Part shown: piece by piece, positions 1-8,388 of the stretch
Position numbering within the stretch: the first letter of the stretch is position 1
Layout: every line of letters starts with the position of its first letter
DNA from: Photobacterium ganghwense
GTDB lineage: Bacteria; Pseudomonadota; Gammaproteobacteria; Enterobacterales; Vibrionaceae
DNA: 64,000 nucleotides
Reading direction: 5' to 3'
NCBI RefSeq assembly: GCF_003025595.1
Contig: NZ_PYMI01000009.1
Coordinates: 62,001-126,000, forward strand
Position numbers and translations under genes: made by a program
The notes under the pieces: generated by a model
Told to the model about the DNA's origin: nothing
The model's input: the letters and a program-made list of their open reading frames with translations, nothing else
Databases searched by the model: none

Positions 1-695
1 CGTGTCTGCTCATCGTCACCGTTGGCACGGATGGTGTTGGCAGCAAATGTTTTCAGGCCAGAAAAGCTAAAGTCCAGCCCCGGACGGTCGGTCATAGGAC
101 GCGGGAAGGTGAAACGCCCCGGCATGCCTTTCTCTGCCAGACGAGACAGCAGCGGGCCCCCCGGATAATCCAGTCCCATCAGCTTCGCCGTCTTATCGAA
201 CGCTTCACCGGCCGCATCATCAATTGATTCACCCAGAATCTGATACTCACCGATAGCACGTACTTCCACCATCATGGTGTGTCCGCCGGAAACCAGCAGT
301 GCCACAAACGGAAAGGCTGGCGGATTGTCTTCCAGCATCGGGGCCAACAGGTGGCCTTCCATATGGTGAACCGCAACCGCAGGCAGGTTCCACGCATACG
401 CCAGGCTGCGCCCGATGGTTGCGCCAACCAGCAGTGCACCGACCAGGCCCGGCCCCGCGGTGTACGCCACACCATCCAGATCAGCCGGTGTCAGGCCAGC
501 GTTTTTCAGCGCTTCTTTGATCAGCGGAATGGTCTTTTTGACATGGTCACGCGAAGCCAGCTCAGGCACCACACCACCGTAGTCAGCATGCAGTTTTACC
601 TGGCTGTACAGCTCGTGGGCCAACAGGCCTTTTTCATCATCGAAAATCGCTACACCTGTTTCGTCACAGGAGGTTTCGATGCCCAGTATACGCAT
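1..695 (-). CDS. tsaD: TsaD, tRNA N6-adenosine threonylcarbamoyltransferase (3' end missing)
   Basis: Catalytic subunit of the TsaB-TsaD-TsaE complex that transfers the threonylcarbamoyl group to A37 of ANN-decoding tRNAs in the cytoplasm. The frame opens at an ATG at 693-695 with MRILGIETSCDET, the invariant ASKHA/Kae1 start, and stays open to the window edge, giving about 231 of the usual ~340 residues. The metal-binding HMEGH motif (about residues 111-115) is intact, and the GESIDDAAGEAFDK segment typical of the family follows. It is divergent from rpsU across a 184-bp gap, the arrangement seen in E. coli and Vibrio. The C-terminal part lies outside the window. Confidence 0.97.
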   Translation of the reverse strand, partial: MRILGIETSCDETGVAIFDDEKGLLAHELYSQVKLHADYGGVVPELASRDHVKKTIPLIKEALKNAGLTPADLDGVAYTAGPGLVGALLVGATIGRSLAYAWNLPAVAVHHMEGHLLAPMLEDNPPAFPFVALLVSGGHTMMVEVRAIGEYQILGESIDDAAGEAFDKTAKLMGLDYPGGPLLSRLAEKGMPGRFTFPRPMTDRPGLDFSFSGLKTFAANTIRANGDDEQT

Positions 696-775
696 AACAA
701 CCTCTATACTTATGGTAATTGGAGGCCATACTACCGCTGTTGACAGAAATTAACCAGTTCAGGGTTGTAGAATGC

Positions 776-805
776 TTTACAAACGCCCCCAGATCAGATT
801 AGAAT
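776..805 (+). promoter_or_regulatory. Probable sigma-70 promoter of the rpsU-dnaG-rpoD operon
   Basis: TTTACA (776-781) and TAGAAT (800-805) each match the sigma-70 consensus at 5 of 6 positions and are separated by 18 bp. The position, about 70 bp upstream of rpsU in the tsaD-rpsU divergent gap, fits the main promoter of the macromolecular-synthesis operon. Assigned by eye. Confidence 0.6.
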
Positions 806-879
806 TTCGCACCATTTTTAATCAGCTGACACTTTATTGAACGTCAGCGTTAACCGAATCACTCTGAGGTGAGTATTAC

Positions 880-1095
880 ATGCCAGTAATCAAAGTACGT
901 GAAAACGAACCGTTTGACGTAGCACTACGTCGTTTCAAGCGCTCTTGCGAAAAAGCAGGTATCCTTTCTGAAGTTCGTCGTCGTGAGCACTTCGAAAAGC
1001 CTACTACAGTACGTAAGCGCGCTAAAGCAGCGGCTGTTAAGCGTCACCTGAAGAAATTGGCTCGCGAAAACGCGCGTCGCGTTCGTCTGTACTAA
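880..1095 (+). CDS. rpsU: 30S ribosomal protein S21
   Basis: Seventy-one-residue, very basic protein beginning MPVIKVRENEPFDVALRRFKRS, which is the full length and near-universal sequence of bacterial S21. It sits on the platform of the small ribosomal subunit and helps initiation on leadered mRNAs. A GAGGTGAG Shine-Dalgarno lies just before the ATG. It is the first gene of the conserved rpsU-(yqeY)-dnaG-rpoD operon that links translation, replication priming and transcription initiation; yqeY follows after 28 bp. Confidence 0.98.
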   Translation: MPVIKVRENEPFDVALRRFKRSCEKAGILSEVRRREHFEKPTTVRKRAKAAAVKRHLKKLARENARRVRLY

Positions 1096-1123
1096 TCTCT
1101 GAGATTAACAGAAGGAACGTGTT

Positions 1124-1567
1124 ATGACCCTGATTGAGCGTCTTAAAGACGAACAAAAGGCGGCAATGAAGGCGAAAGACAAACCTCGCCTTGGTGCCAT
1201 CCGTCTTGCTATGGCTGCCATTAAGCAGCGTGAAGTTGACGAGAAGATCACTCTTTCCGATGACGACGTGCTGGCAGTGCTGACTAAGATGGTCAAGCAA
1301 CGCCGTGACTCTGCAGCTCAATACGAAGCTGCCGAGCGCCAAGATCTTGCTGATGCCGAGCTTGCTGAAATTAAAGTACTGGAAGAATTCATGCCTCAAC
1401 CACTGAGCGAAGACGAAGTCGTTGCTCTGTTGGATGCGGCAATTGCTGAAACCGGTGCTGCCAGCATGCAGGACATGGGCAAACTGATGGCTGTGCTGAA
1501 GCCTCAGATTCAGGGTCGTGCCGATATGGGTAAAGTTAGCCAACTGGTGAAAGCCAAGCTCGGTTAA
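1124..1567 (+). CDS. yqeY: YqeY/GatB-tail family protein
   Basis: 147-residue soluble, helix-rich protein of the YqeY family, related to the C-terminal tRNA-binding tail of the GatB/GatE amidotransferase subunits. It begins MTLIERLKDEQKAAMKAKDK and carries the family pattern of alternating charged helices, ending in a KVSQLVKAKL segment. The family is thought to contact tRNA, but no enzymatic role is established. It is inserted between rpsU and dnaG, as in Vibrio and Pseudomonas but not in E. coli. The ATG is preceded by AGAAGGAA. A strong hairpin separates it from dnaG. Confidence 0.93.
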   Translation: MTLIERLKDEQKAAMKAKDKPRLGAIRLAMAAIKQREVDEKITLSDDDVLAVLTKMVKQRRDSAAQYEAAERQDLADAELAEIKVLEEFMPQPLSEDEVVALLDAAIAETGAASMQDMGKLMAVLKPQIQGRADMGKVSQLVKAKLG

Positions 1568-1589
1568 TCCCTCTACCCAGTTTCTGCAG

Positions 1590-1630
1590 CAAGCCGTGCT
1601 ATCCGGTTTTTCGGAATGCGCGGCTTGTTT
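1590..1630 (+). terminator. Intra-operon hairpin/attenuating terminator between yqeY and dnaG
   Basis: CAAGCCGTGC (1590-1599) pairs with GCGCGGCTTG (1618-1627), 10 bp with one G-U, extended by a TCCG/CGGA inner stem and followed by TTTGTATATTT. E. coli has a partial terminator at the equivalent position between rpsU and dnaG that lowers primase expression; this hairpin is placed to do the same. The U tract is imperfect, consistent with read-through. Confidence 0.6.
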
Positions 1631-1749
1631 GTATATTTCAGTCAGGCTTTTCCCTGACATCAATTCAAAGCGCTGTTGCCCCCTCTCCACGCTGGTGCGA
1701 ACGTTTTGACTTGATTCTGTTCCATTGAATCTCAGGTAACACGCACTCT

Positions 1750-3510
1750 ATGGCAGGAAAAATCCCACGTACATTTATCGATGATCTCATCGCCAGACAT
1801 GACATCGTAGATATTGTGGATGCCAGGGTGAAGCTGAAGAAACAAGGCAAAAACTTCGGTGCCTGTTGCCCTTTCCACAACGAGAAAACCCCTTCATTTT
1901 CAGTCAGCCAGGAAAAGCAGTTTTATCACTGTTTCGGCTGTGGCGCGCACGGTAATGTCCTTGATTTCGTTATGGCGTTTGACCGCCTGGAGTTTGTCGA
2001 GGCCATTGAAGAACTCGCGTCCCAGGTCGGGCTAGAAGTACCTCGCGAACAGGGCAGCGGCGGTGGCCGTCCCGGTGCACGCAGCCAAGAAAAGCTCAGC
2101 CTGTACGAGATGATGGGGCAAATCAGCCAGTTTTATCAAACCCAACTGCGCGGCAGCGAAGGCAAAGTTGCCATCGACTACCTGAAAAACCGCGGGCTGT
2201 CCGGCGATATCGTGCAGAAGTACGGGATTGGTTTTGTACCGGATCAGTGGGACCAGGTTCGTAACCGTTTTGGCCGTGACATGGAAAGCCAGCAGGCGCT
2301 GGTCACAGCCGGAATGCTCATTGAGAACGACAACGGACGCCGCTACGACCGCTTCCGCGGCCGGGTTATGTTCCCAATCCGCGACCGCCGTGGCCGGGTG
2401 ATCGGCTTTGGTGGTCGGGTACTGGGTGATGGCACCCCGAAATACCTGAACTCACCGGAAACCCCGATTTTCCATAAAGGGCGCGAGCTGTACGGCCTTT
2501 ACGAAGTGCTTCAAGCACATCGCGAGCCGGAAAAACTGCTGGTCGTAGAAGGTTATATGGATGTGGTGGCGCTGGCACAGTTCGGCGTCGACTACGCTGT
2601 GGCTTCACTGGGTACTTCTACCACGGGTGACCATATCCAGACCCTGTTCCGCCAGACCGGCACCGTGGTGTGCTGTTATGACGGTGACCGGGCCGGCCGC
2701 GAGGCCGCTTGGCGGGCAATGGAGCAGGCGCTGCCGTACCTCAACGATGGCCGTCAGCTGAAATTTATGTTCCTGCCGGATGGCGAGGACCCAGATACCT
2801 ATATCCGCCAGTACGGCAAAGACGGGTTTGAGCAGCAGATTCAGCAAGCCATGACCCTGTCCGAGTTCATGTTCAGTACCCTACTGCTGCAAGTTGATAC
2901 CAGCAGCCGGGAAGGACAGGCTAAACTCAGTACGTTGGCCGTGCCGCTGATCGACAAAGTGCCGGGCGGTACCCTGCGGCTGTACCTGCGTGAAGTCCTG
3001 GGACAGAAGCTGGGTCTGCCGGATGAGGCGCAGCTGCAACAGCTCATCTCCCGTCAGGGAAATGAGTCTCAGAAGAAGCTCGGCCAGCCGGAGATTAAGC
3101 GAACCCCGATGCGGGAAGTGATCGCCCTGCTGATCCAGAATCCAAACTTTGTGGACAGCCTGGAATTTGATGCTGCTGCATTTGAAGGGATTGACATCCC
3201 TGGGCTAAATTTATTATTGGCCATAGTTGAAAAATGTCGAACTAATCCCAATATCAGAACAGGCCAGCTCCTCGAAAGCTGGCGTGGAAGCAAGAGCGAA
3301 GCCATGCTGGCCCGTCTGGCCGCCTGGGAGCTTCCCCTCACTCCAGATGAGGACAACACCCTGGACGTATTTCTCGACGCAATGGACAAAGTGATTGACC
3401 AGTGCGTCAAACAACAAATCGAAAAGTTGCAGGCTAAGTCAAGAAGCGTCGGCTTATCAGTCGAAGAGAAGCGGGATTTGCAGTTGTTGTTGCTCAACCG
3501 TCCCGGCTAA
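1750..3510 (+). CDS. dnaG: DNA primase
   Basis: 586 residues (E. coli 581). Synthesises the RNA primers for Okazaki fragments and for restart at the replication fork, working with the DnaB helicase. The N-terminal zinc-binding domain has the CHC2 ligands C40, H43, C61 and C64. The central RNA polymerase/TOPRIM core follows, with VVEGYMDVVALAQ (about residue 265) holding the metal-binding glutamate and CCYDGDRAGR (about 310) the acidic pair. The C-terminal ~150 residues are the helical helicase-binding domain. The start MAGKIPRTFIDDLIARHDIV is standard. It is followed by rpoD after 92 bp. Confidence 0.98.
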   Translation: MAGKIPRTFIDDLIARHDIVDIVDARVKLKKQGKNFGACCPFHNEKTPSFSVSQEKQFYHCFGCGAHGNVLDFVMAFDRLEFVEAIEELASQVGLEVPREQGSGGGRPGARSQEKLSLYEMMGQISQFYQTQLRGSEGKVAIDYLKNRGLSGDIVQKYGIGFVPDQWDQVRNRFGRDMESQQALVTAGMLIENDNGRRYDRFRGRVMFPIRDRRGRVIGFGGRVLGDGTPKYLNSPETPIFHKGRELYGLYEVLQAHREPEKLLVVEGYMDVVALAQFGVDYAVASLGTSTTGDHIQTLFRQTGTVVCCYDGDRAGREAAWRAMEQALPYLNDGRQLKFMFLPDGEDPDTYIRQYGKDGFEQQIQQAMTLSEFMFSTLLLQVDTSSREGQAKLSTLAVPLIDKVPGGTLRLYLREVLGQKLGLPDEAQLQQLISRQGNESQKKLGQPEIKRTPMREVIALLIQNPNFVDSLEFDAAAFEGIDIPGLNLLLAIVEKCRTNPNIRTGQLLESWRGSKSEAMLARLAAWELPLTPDEDNTLDVFLDAMDKVIDQCVKQQIEKLQAKSRSVGLSVEEKRDLQLLLLNRPG

Positions 3511-3514
3511 TAAG

Positions 3515-3543
3515 TAGTCATCAATTAAGAAATTTGTTATAAT
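3515..3543 (+). promoter_or_regulatory. Extended -10 promoter upstream of rpoD
   Basis: A perfect TATAAT (3538-3543) is preceded by TGT, forming the extended -10 element TGnTATAAT. A weak -35, TAGTCA (3515-3520), lies 17 bp upstream. It starts right after the dnaG stop codon, so rpoD can be transcribed independently of the operon promoter, as is known in E. coli. Confidence 0.6.
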
Positions 3544-3602
3544 CGCTGGTTTGCATCTCTGCATACTATATTCTCAATCAGACCCTAAGTTGGATATCGT
3601 CT

Positions 3603-5453
3603 ATGGAGCAAAATCCGCAGTCACAGCTGAAGTTACTTGTTGCTAAGGGCAAGGAACAAGGCTATCTGACCTACGCCGAAGTAAATGACCACCTTCCGGA
3701 AGACATTGTCGATTCTGATCAGGTGGAAGACATCATTCAGATGATTAATGACATGGGTATTAAGGTAGTTGAAACTGCCCCTGATGCCGATGATCTGATG
3801 ATGACAGAAGACAATGCGGACGAAGATGCGATTGAAGCCGCGGCTCAGGCCCTTTCCAGCGTGGAAAGCGAAATTGGCCGTACAACCGACCCTGTGCGTA
3901 TGTACATGCGCGAAATGGGTACTGTTGAGCTGCTGACGCGCGAAGGCGAAATCGACATCGCAAAACGTATTGAAGAGGGTATCAACCAGGTACAGTGCTC
4001 CGTAGCCGAATACCCGACCGCAATTGCTCACCTGCTTGAGCAGTTTGATAAAGTCGAAGCCGACGAACTACGCCTGACTGATATTATCTCAGGCTTCGTT
4101 GATCCTAACGAAGAAGAAACAACCGCTCCAACAGCAACGCACATCGGTTCTGAACTGAGTGAAGCAGATCTTGAAGACGAAGACAAAGATCTTGAAGACG
4201 ATGACGACGACGATGACAGCTCTGATACTGAGGAAGACTCAGGTATCGACCCTGAAGTAGCGCGTGAGAAGTTTAATGAGCTGCGTCTTGCTTATGAAAA
4301 AATGGCCGTTGCCATTGATTCTAAAGGCCGTAACGACGCGGAAACTATTCAGGCTATCGATGAACTGTCTGAAATCTTCAAGCAGTTCCGTCTGATCCCG
4401 AAACAGTTCGACAAGCTGGTCAGCTCGCTGCGTGATGCCATGGATCGAGTGCGCACTAACGAGCGCCTGATCATGCGTATGTGTGTCGACAACAGTAAAA
4501 TGCCGAAGAAAACTTTCGTAAACCTGTTTGCCGGCAACGAAGCATCAACCGCGTGGATCGATGAAGCGCTGAATTCAGGCAAGCCTTACGCTGAGCGTCT
4601 GAAGAACTACGAAGAAGAACTGCGTCGTTGTGCGACCAAACTGCGCATGCTGGAAGAAGAAACCGGCCTGAGCGTTGAGCGTATCAAAGACATCAGCCGT
4701 CGTATGTCCATCGGTGAAGCGAAAGCGCGCCGTGCGAAGAAAGAAATGGTTGAAGCCAACCTGCGTCTGGTTATCTCGATCGCGAAAAAGTACACCAACC
4801 GTGGTCTGCAATTCCTGGATCTGATTCAGGAAGGTAACATCGGTCTGATGAAAGCGGTTGATAAGTTCGAATACCGTCGTGGTTACAAGTTCTCGACTTA
4901 CGCAACATGGTGGATCCGTCAGGCAATCACCCGCTCTATCGCCGACCAGGCACGTACGATCCGTATTCCGGTTCACATGATTGAAACCATCAACAAACTG
5001 AACCGTATCTCACGTCAGATGCTTCAGGAGATGGGTCGTGAGCCACTGCCGGAAGAGCTGGCAGAGCGCATGCAGATGCCGGAAGACAAGATCCGTAAAG
5101 TGCTGAAGATCGCGAAAGAGCCGATCTCGATGGAAACCCCAATCGGTGATGATGAAGATTCACATCTGGGTGATTTCATTGAAGATACCACGCTGCAGCT
5201 ACCAATGGATGCAGCAACCGCGACCAACCTGCGCGCTGCAACTAACGAAGTGCTGGCTGGTCTGACGCCGCGTGAAGCGAAAGTGCTGCGTATGCGTTTT
5301 GGTATCGACATGAACACCGATCACACCCTGGAAGAGGTCGGTAAGCAGTTTGACGTTACCCGTGAGCGTATCCGTCAGATTGAAGCCAAAGCTCTGCGTA
5401 AGCTGCGCCACCCAAGCCGTTCAGACGTGCTGCGCAGCTTCCTGGACGAGTAA
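3603..5453 (+). CDS. rpoD: RNA polymerase sigma factor RpoD (sigma-70)
   Basis: 616 residues (E. coli 613). Primary housekeeping sigma factor. Region 1.1 occupies the first ~80 residues. The non-conserved region carries a very acidic run of Asp/Glu at about residues 190-215, whose coding sequence is a string of GAC/GAT/GAA codons. Region 2 contains FSTYATWWIRQAITRSI, the -10 recognition and melting helices. Region 4.2 contains the -35 helix-turn-helix VTRERIRQIEAKALRKLRHP. It closes the macromolecular-synthesis operon and is followed by a strong terminator. The spacer before the ATG is only weakly Shine-Dalgarno-like (GGAT). Confidence 0.98.
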   Translation: MEQNPQSQLKLLVAKGKEQGYLTYAEVNDHLPEDIVDSDQVEDIIQMINDMGIKVVETAPDADDLMMTEDNADEDAIEAAAQALSSVESEIGRTTDPVRMYMREMGTVELLTREGEIDIAKRIEEGINQVQCSVAEYPTAIAHLLEQFDKVEADELRLTDIISGFVDPNEEETTAPTATHIGSELSEADLEDEDKDLEDDDDDDDSSDTEEDSGIDPEVAREKFNELRLAYEKMAVAIDSKGRNDAETIQAIDELSEIFKQFRLIPKQFDKLVSSLRDAMDRVRTNERLIMRMCVDNSKMPKKTFVNLFAGNEASTAWIDEALNSGKPYAERLKNYEEELRRCATKLRMLEEETGLSVERIKDISRRMSIGEAKARRAKKEMVEANLRLVISIAKKYTNRGLQFLDLIQEGNIGLMKAVDKFEYRRGYKFSTYATWWIRQAITRSIADQARTIRIPVHMIETINKLNRISRQMLQEMGREPLPEELAERMQMPEDKIRKVLKIAKEPISMETPIGDDEDSHLGDFIEDTTLQLPMDAATATNLRAATNEVLAGLTPREAKVLRMRFGIDMNTDHTLEEVGKQFDVTRERIRQIEAKALRKLRHPSRSDVLRSFLDE

Positions 5454-5480
5454 TCGTCAGGTACAGATGCGATATATGAA

Positions 5481-5510
5481 AACGGGCCTATGGCCCGTTT
5501 TTTATTCACT
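5481..5510 (+). terminator. Rho-independent terminator of the rpsU-rpoD operon
   Basis: AACGGGCC (5481-5488) and GGCCCGTT form a GC-rich stem with a three-base loop, followed by a run of T residues. It lies 27 bp after the rpoD stop. Confidence 0.9.
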
Positions 5511-5619
5511 TTTTTCTGCTACACCCTACCAGCCTTTCAACCAATTGCGTATTTTGCAACGCCAGCCAAAAACCCGCCTTAACTGTCTAAAAAGCAAACA
5601 AAACCACCACTTTAATCGC

Positions 5620-5648
5620 TAGACAAGATCCCCCCCTTCCCATATAAT
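5620..5648 (+). promoter_or_regulatory. Promoter of tRNA-Ile(CAU)
   Basis: TAGACA (5620-5625) and a perfect TATAAT (5643-5648) are separated by 17 bp, with a C-rich discriminator (CCCGC) just before the tRNA 5' end at 5660. This is the expected form of a stable-RNA promoter. Confidence 0.75.
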
Positions 5649-5659
5649 TTCCCGCACTT

Positions 5660-5735
5660 GGCCCCTTAGCTCAGTGGTTAGAGCAGGCGACTCATAATCG
5701 CTTGGTCGACAGTTCAAGTCTGTCAGGGGCCACCA
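5660..5735 (+). tRNA. ileX: tRNA-Ile with CAU anticodon (lysidine-modified, ileX type)
   Basis: 76 nt with encoded CCA. The acceptor stem GGCCCCT/AGGGGCC, D arm, anticodon stem GGCGA/TCGCT with loop CTCATAA, and T stem GACAG/CTGTC all pair. The anticodon is CAT. The body is nearly identical to E. coli ileX (minor tRNA-Ile2), in which C34 becomes lysidine through TilS so that AUA is read. It is not an initiator tRNA: the acceptor starts with a G-C pair and the three-GC anticodon-stem signature is absent. E. coli ileX also lies just after rpoD, which supports the identity. Confidence 0.95.
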
Positions 5736-5744
5736 ACATTCCAG

Positions 5745-5776
5745 AAGGCTTGTGGAGAAATCCACCAGCCTTTTTT
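5745..5776 (+). terminator. Rho-independent terminator of tRNA-Ile
   Basis: AAGGCT plus GTGGA pair with TCCAC plus AGCCTT around a GAAA loop, with one internal mismatch, followed by six T residues. It begins 10 bp after the CCA end of the tRNA. Confidence 0.88.
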
Positions 5777-6145
5777 CGTTTTAGCCGGTTGGGATACCAG
5801 TGCAAAACGCTATCTCTCAGTTTATTGCGCGGCAATGCGCAACAAAGTACTGAACGTATCAGTGCGCAAAATGAAAGAGTTCTCCTCCACCGCTCATCAC
5901 AACCTCAGCCGGTATCACTCACCTCGCCACAGACGTTTTAGCCATCGGGACGTTCCGTGGAATTTGATACCGGTGGAATGACAACCCCCTCCTTTCTTTG
6001 CACAGCCGGAGTAAAGTATCGTCCGACGCCTGTGACAACCCACCGTCCAAGATCCCAATTCAGGACGTCCTGAATCGTGTTTCAGGTCGTTCAAAGCCCA
6101 TTAATTCGGATAATGACCTCACATTCATCAACTCAGAGGTCACCC
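5777..6145 (+). other. Intergenic region with one perfect palindrome
   Basis: About 370 bp with no credible gene. Reading frames across it lack a ribosome site and a recognisable sequence. Apart from the 18-bp palindrome at 6058-6075 I see only short GCGC-type repeats near 5830. It presumably carries the promoter of the hydrolase gene. Confidence 0.5.
6058..6075. promoter_or_regulatory. Perfect 18-bp palindrome, candidate operator
   Basis: ATTCAGGACGTCCTGAAT is identical to its reverse complement. It lies 70 bp upstream of the hydrolase start, a normal operator position. I do not recognise the regulator. The neighbouring AraC-type protein would usually prefer direct repeats, so a TetR- or MarR-type dimer is as likely. 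Confidence 0.4.
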
Positions 6146-7237
6146 ATGCAACAACTCCGGTTCACCCTGATCGCTCTCCTGCTGATCAGCGGTTCTGCTG
6201 CGGCGTCAAATGAAGCGCGCGTAGCAAATCACGTCCAAACATCCGAGCTACACGCAGCCCCAGAAAACGACATCGGCTTCCAGCAAATCCGCCTGCACGA
6301 TGACCAGCGGCCACTGACCGTCAGCCTCTGGTACCCGGCCCAGCGCCATTCCGGCACGCCCACCCGGCTGGGTGACAATCCGGTGTTCCACGGTGTTCCG
6401 GTTCTGAAGGAAGCCCGGCTCTCAGCCTCCAAACCGCTGCCGCTGATCGTGATGTCGCACGGTTACCGGGGTAACTGGCGTAACCTAAACTGGCTGGCGG
6501 CCACCATTGCCCGACAAGGCTATTTGGTTGCAGCCCCCGATCACCCAGGCACCACAACGTTCGACACTGACCCGGAGCAAGCCGCCCAGTGGTGGCAACG
6601 CCCGAGGGATCTCTCGCGCACCCTTGACTGGCTGCTCGCTAGCCCGGCATACGGCAGCCATATAGATCCCCGCCGCATCGGTGCCATTGGCCACTCTCAG
6701 GGCGGCTGGACGGTGGTCAGTCTCGCCGGTGGTCAAGTCAGCAGTTCCCATCTGGCCCACCAGTGCCGGGAGCCTAGACTGAGTAATGGTTGCGGCTTAA
6801 TCACGGAATTGGGGCTGTCGCAGGATAGCGACTTACAAGGGCGAAGCCGGAATCTCGGGCTGCACGACCCGCGGGTCACCGCCATCATCAGTTTAGATTT
6901 GGGCCTTGCCAACAGCTTCACGCCGCAGAGCCTGGCAGCCATCACGGTGCCGACCCTGCTCCTGGCCGCCGGAGTCAATAACCACAACCTGCCGCAGGCG
7001 CTAGAGTCCGGCTATCTGGCCAGGCATTTAGATCCGCGCCTCACCGATTACCAGGTGCTGGCCAACGCGACCCACTCAACTTTTATGGGCCGCTGCAAGC
7101 CCGGCGGCAAAGCCATTGTCGAGGAAGAAGCGCCTGGTGAGGGCAAAGTGTGTGATTCCGTACCGGGTACCACCCGCGCACGTGAACATCAGGCCATTGC
7201 ACGGCATGTGACGGATTTTCTCGCCCGACACCTGTAA
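6146..7237 (+). CDS. Secreted alpha/beta hydrolase (dienelactone hydrolase/PAF-acetylhydrolase-like)
   Basis: 363 residues from the ATG at 6146, chosen because AGAGGT precedes it and a signal peptide (MQQLRFTLIALLLISGSAAA) follows; an upstream in-frame start would bury that signal. The mature protein shows the hydrolase pattern: a PLIVMSHGYRGN oxyanion segment, the nucleophile elbow GHSQGG with Ser184, and a late histidine in the NATHSTF segment. This layout is typical of the DUF/platelet-activating-factor acetylhydrolase-like esterases. It is probably periplasmic or secreted; the substrate is unknown. It converges on an AraC-family gene with only 5 bp between the stop codons. Confidence 0.85.
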   Translation: MQQLRFTLIALLLISGSAAASNEARVANHVQTSELHAAPENDIGFQQIRLHDDQRPLTVSLWYPAQRHSGTPTRLGDNPVFHGVPVLKEARLSASKPLPLIVMSHGYRGNWRNLNWLAATIARQGYLVAAPDHPGTTTFDTDPEQAAQWWQRPRDLSRTLDWLLASPAYGSHIDPRRIGAIGHSQGGWTVVSLAGGQVSSSHLAHQCREPRLSNGCGLITELGLSQDSDLQGRSRNLGLHDPRVTAIISLDLGLANSFTPQSLAAITVPTLLLAAGVNNHNLPQALESGYLARHLDPRLTDYQVLANATHSTFMGRCKPGGKAIVEEEAPGEGKVCDSVPGTTRAREHQAIARHVTDFLARHL

Positions 7238-7242
7238 GGCTC

Positions 7243-8388
7243 TCAATCTGTCGAGCGGCGATAGGCGCTCGGCGTCATCGTCGTGATACGGGAAAATTCA
7301 CGGTTAAAGTTAGATTTGGTGTTGAACCCGGCCATACCGTAAATCTCGGTAATGCTGAAATCCGTCTCTTTCAGCAATTGCCGGGCTTTTTCAATGCGGT
7401 ACTGATTAATCAGCTGCGAGACATTGAGCCCGGTTTGTCGGTTCACTGCGGCAGACAACTGCCGGTTCGGGACCCCGGTTTTTCGGGCCAGCACAGCCAG
7501 CGTCAGATTCGGGTCCAGATAGAGAGCCTGCTCCTGTAGCAATGTCGTCAGAGCCTGCATAACCCGGGCGTCTTGCGCCTCAGCTTGCACCTCTACTTGA
7601 GCCTCCAAATGGCGAGCAGCATCATCTGGCGAGTCTTCAACGCCTTCATCAGGCGCAGAAACAGACGCAGCCGCGTGCACCTTCGGGACTAAGATTGGAT
7701 TAGAAAATGGAAGTGTCCCTATCGTCGAGTCCTGTGTCTGCGTCACGGGCAGCTCAGCCCCGCCGCTGATCCGGCTGACAACTACCACAGCATAACTCAG
7801 CCCGGTGACAACCAGGCATTGCGATATCGTCAGGATCCAGATGAGCGACTGACCCTGTCCCAGCCAAGCATCCAGAGCGATCGCAAGATCGGTCAGCACC
7901 GAAAACAACAAAAACAGCCCGGCCCCGAGACACAACCGCGGCACAGTATGGGACTGGCTGAACGTCACCTGAGAATACTCATCGCTCGAGCGGTGGGAAA
8001 GCCGGAACAGCAGTGCGGCATGACCGAGATAGCTGAGGCTAATCAACACATCCAGTCCCAGTCGCCAATCGACCGGCCCAAGCAACAGCACCGGCACCAG
8101 CCCCACCGGCAGCCAGCTGAGCAGCCGCCAAGGTGCCGCATAGCCAAGGGTTCGGGTAAAACAGAGCCACAGCAGCGAGGGCAGCGTCACGGCCAACATG
8201 GGTTGAATCATCGCCATCGCGGACCACTGATAATGCCAGCGCAGCCCGACGCAGGAGACCACTAAGGCACAGAAACTCAAAAAGACGACGGCTAGCTTAG
8301 CCGACTTTCCCCGCTCACGGGGTAACTGCGCGGCCAGGAGGATTAGGAGCAGCGCTATCACAAAAGGCAGCGGGATCGCAGGCATCAC
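7243..8388 (-). CDS. Membrane-anchored AraC-family transcriptional regulator
   Basis: 381 residues. The first ~210 residues are a series of hydrophobic helices (about seven), starting MMPAIPLPFVIALLLILLAA. The C-terminal ~100 residues form an AraC DNA-binding domain: NRQLSAAVNRQTGLNVSQLI for the first helix-turn-helix, then ITEIYGMAGFNTKSNFNREF and a final TPSAYR signature. Between them is an acidic, alanine-rich linker (about residues 245-275). Such fusions sense a membrane or periplasmic signal and act on DNA while anchored. It is convergent with the secreted hydrolase; whether it controls that gene is unproven. An ATG one codon downstream is equally possible as start. Confidence 0.85.
   Translation of the reverse strand: MMPAIPLPFVIALLLILLAAQLPRERGKSAKLAVVFLSFCALVVSCVGLRWHYQWSAMAMIQPMLAVTLPSLLWLCFTRTLGYAAPWRLLSWLPVGLVPVLLLGPVDWRLGLDVLISLSYLGHAALLFRLSHRSSDEYSQVTFSQSHTVPRLCLGAGLFLLFSVLTDLAIALDAWLGQGQSLIWILTISQCLVVTGLSYAVVVVSRISGGAELPVTQTQDSTIGTLPFSNPILVPKVHAAASVSAPDEGVEDSPDDAARHLEAQVEVQAEAQDARVMQALTTLLQEQALYLDPNLTLAVLARKTGVPNRQLSAAVNRQTGLNVSQLINQYRIEKARQLLKETDFSITEIYGMAGFNTKSNFNREFSRITTMTPSAYRRSTD

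Noticed and set aside
5660..5735. Initiator or elongator tRNA-Met, because the anticodon is CAU
   Set aside because: The body matches tRNA-Ile2 (ileX) and its position next to rpoD matches E. coli ileX; initiator features are absent.
5702..5941. 79-codon frame beginning within the tRNA region
   Set aside because: It starts inside tRNA-Ile and crosses its terminator; not a protein gene.
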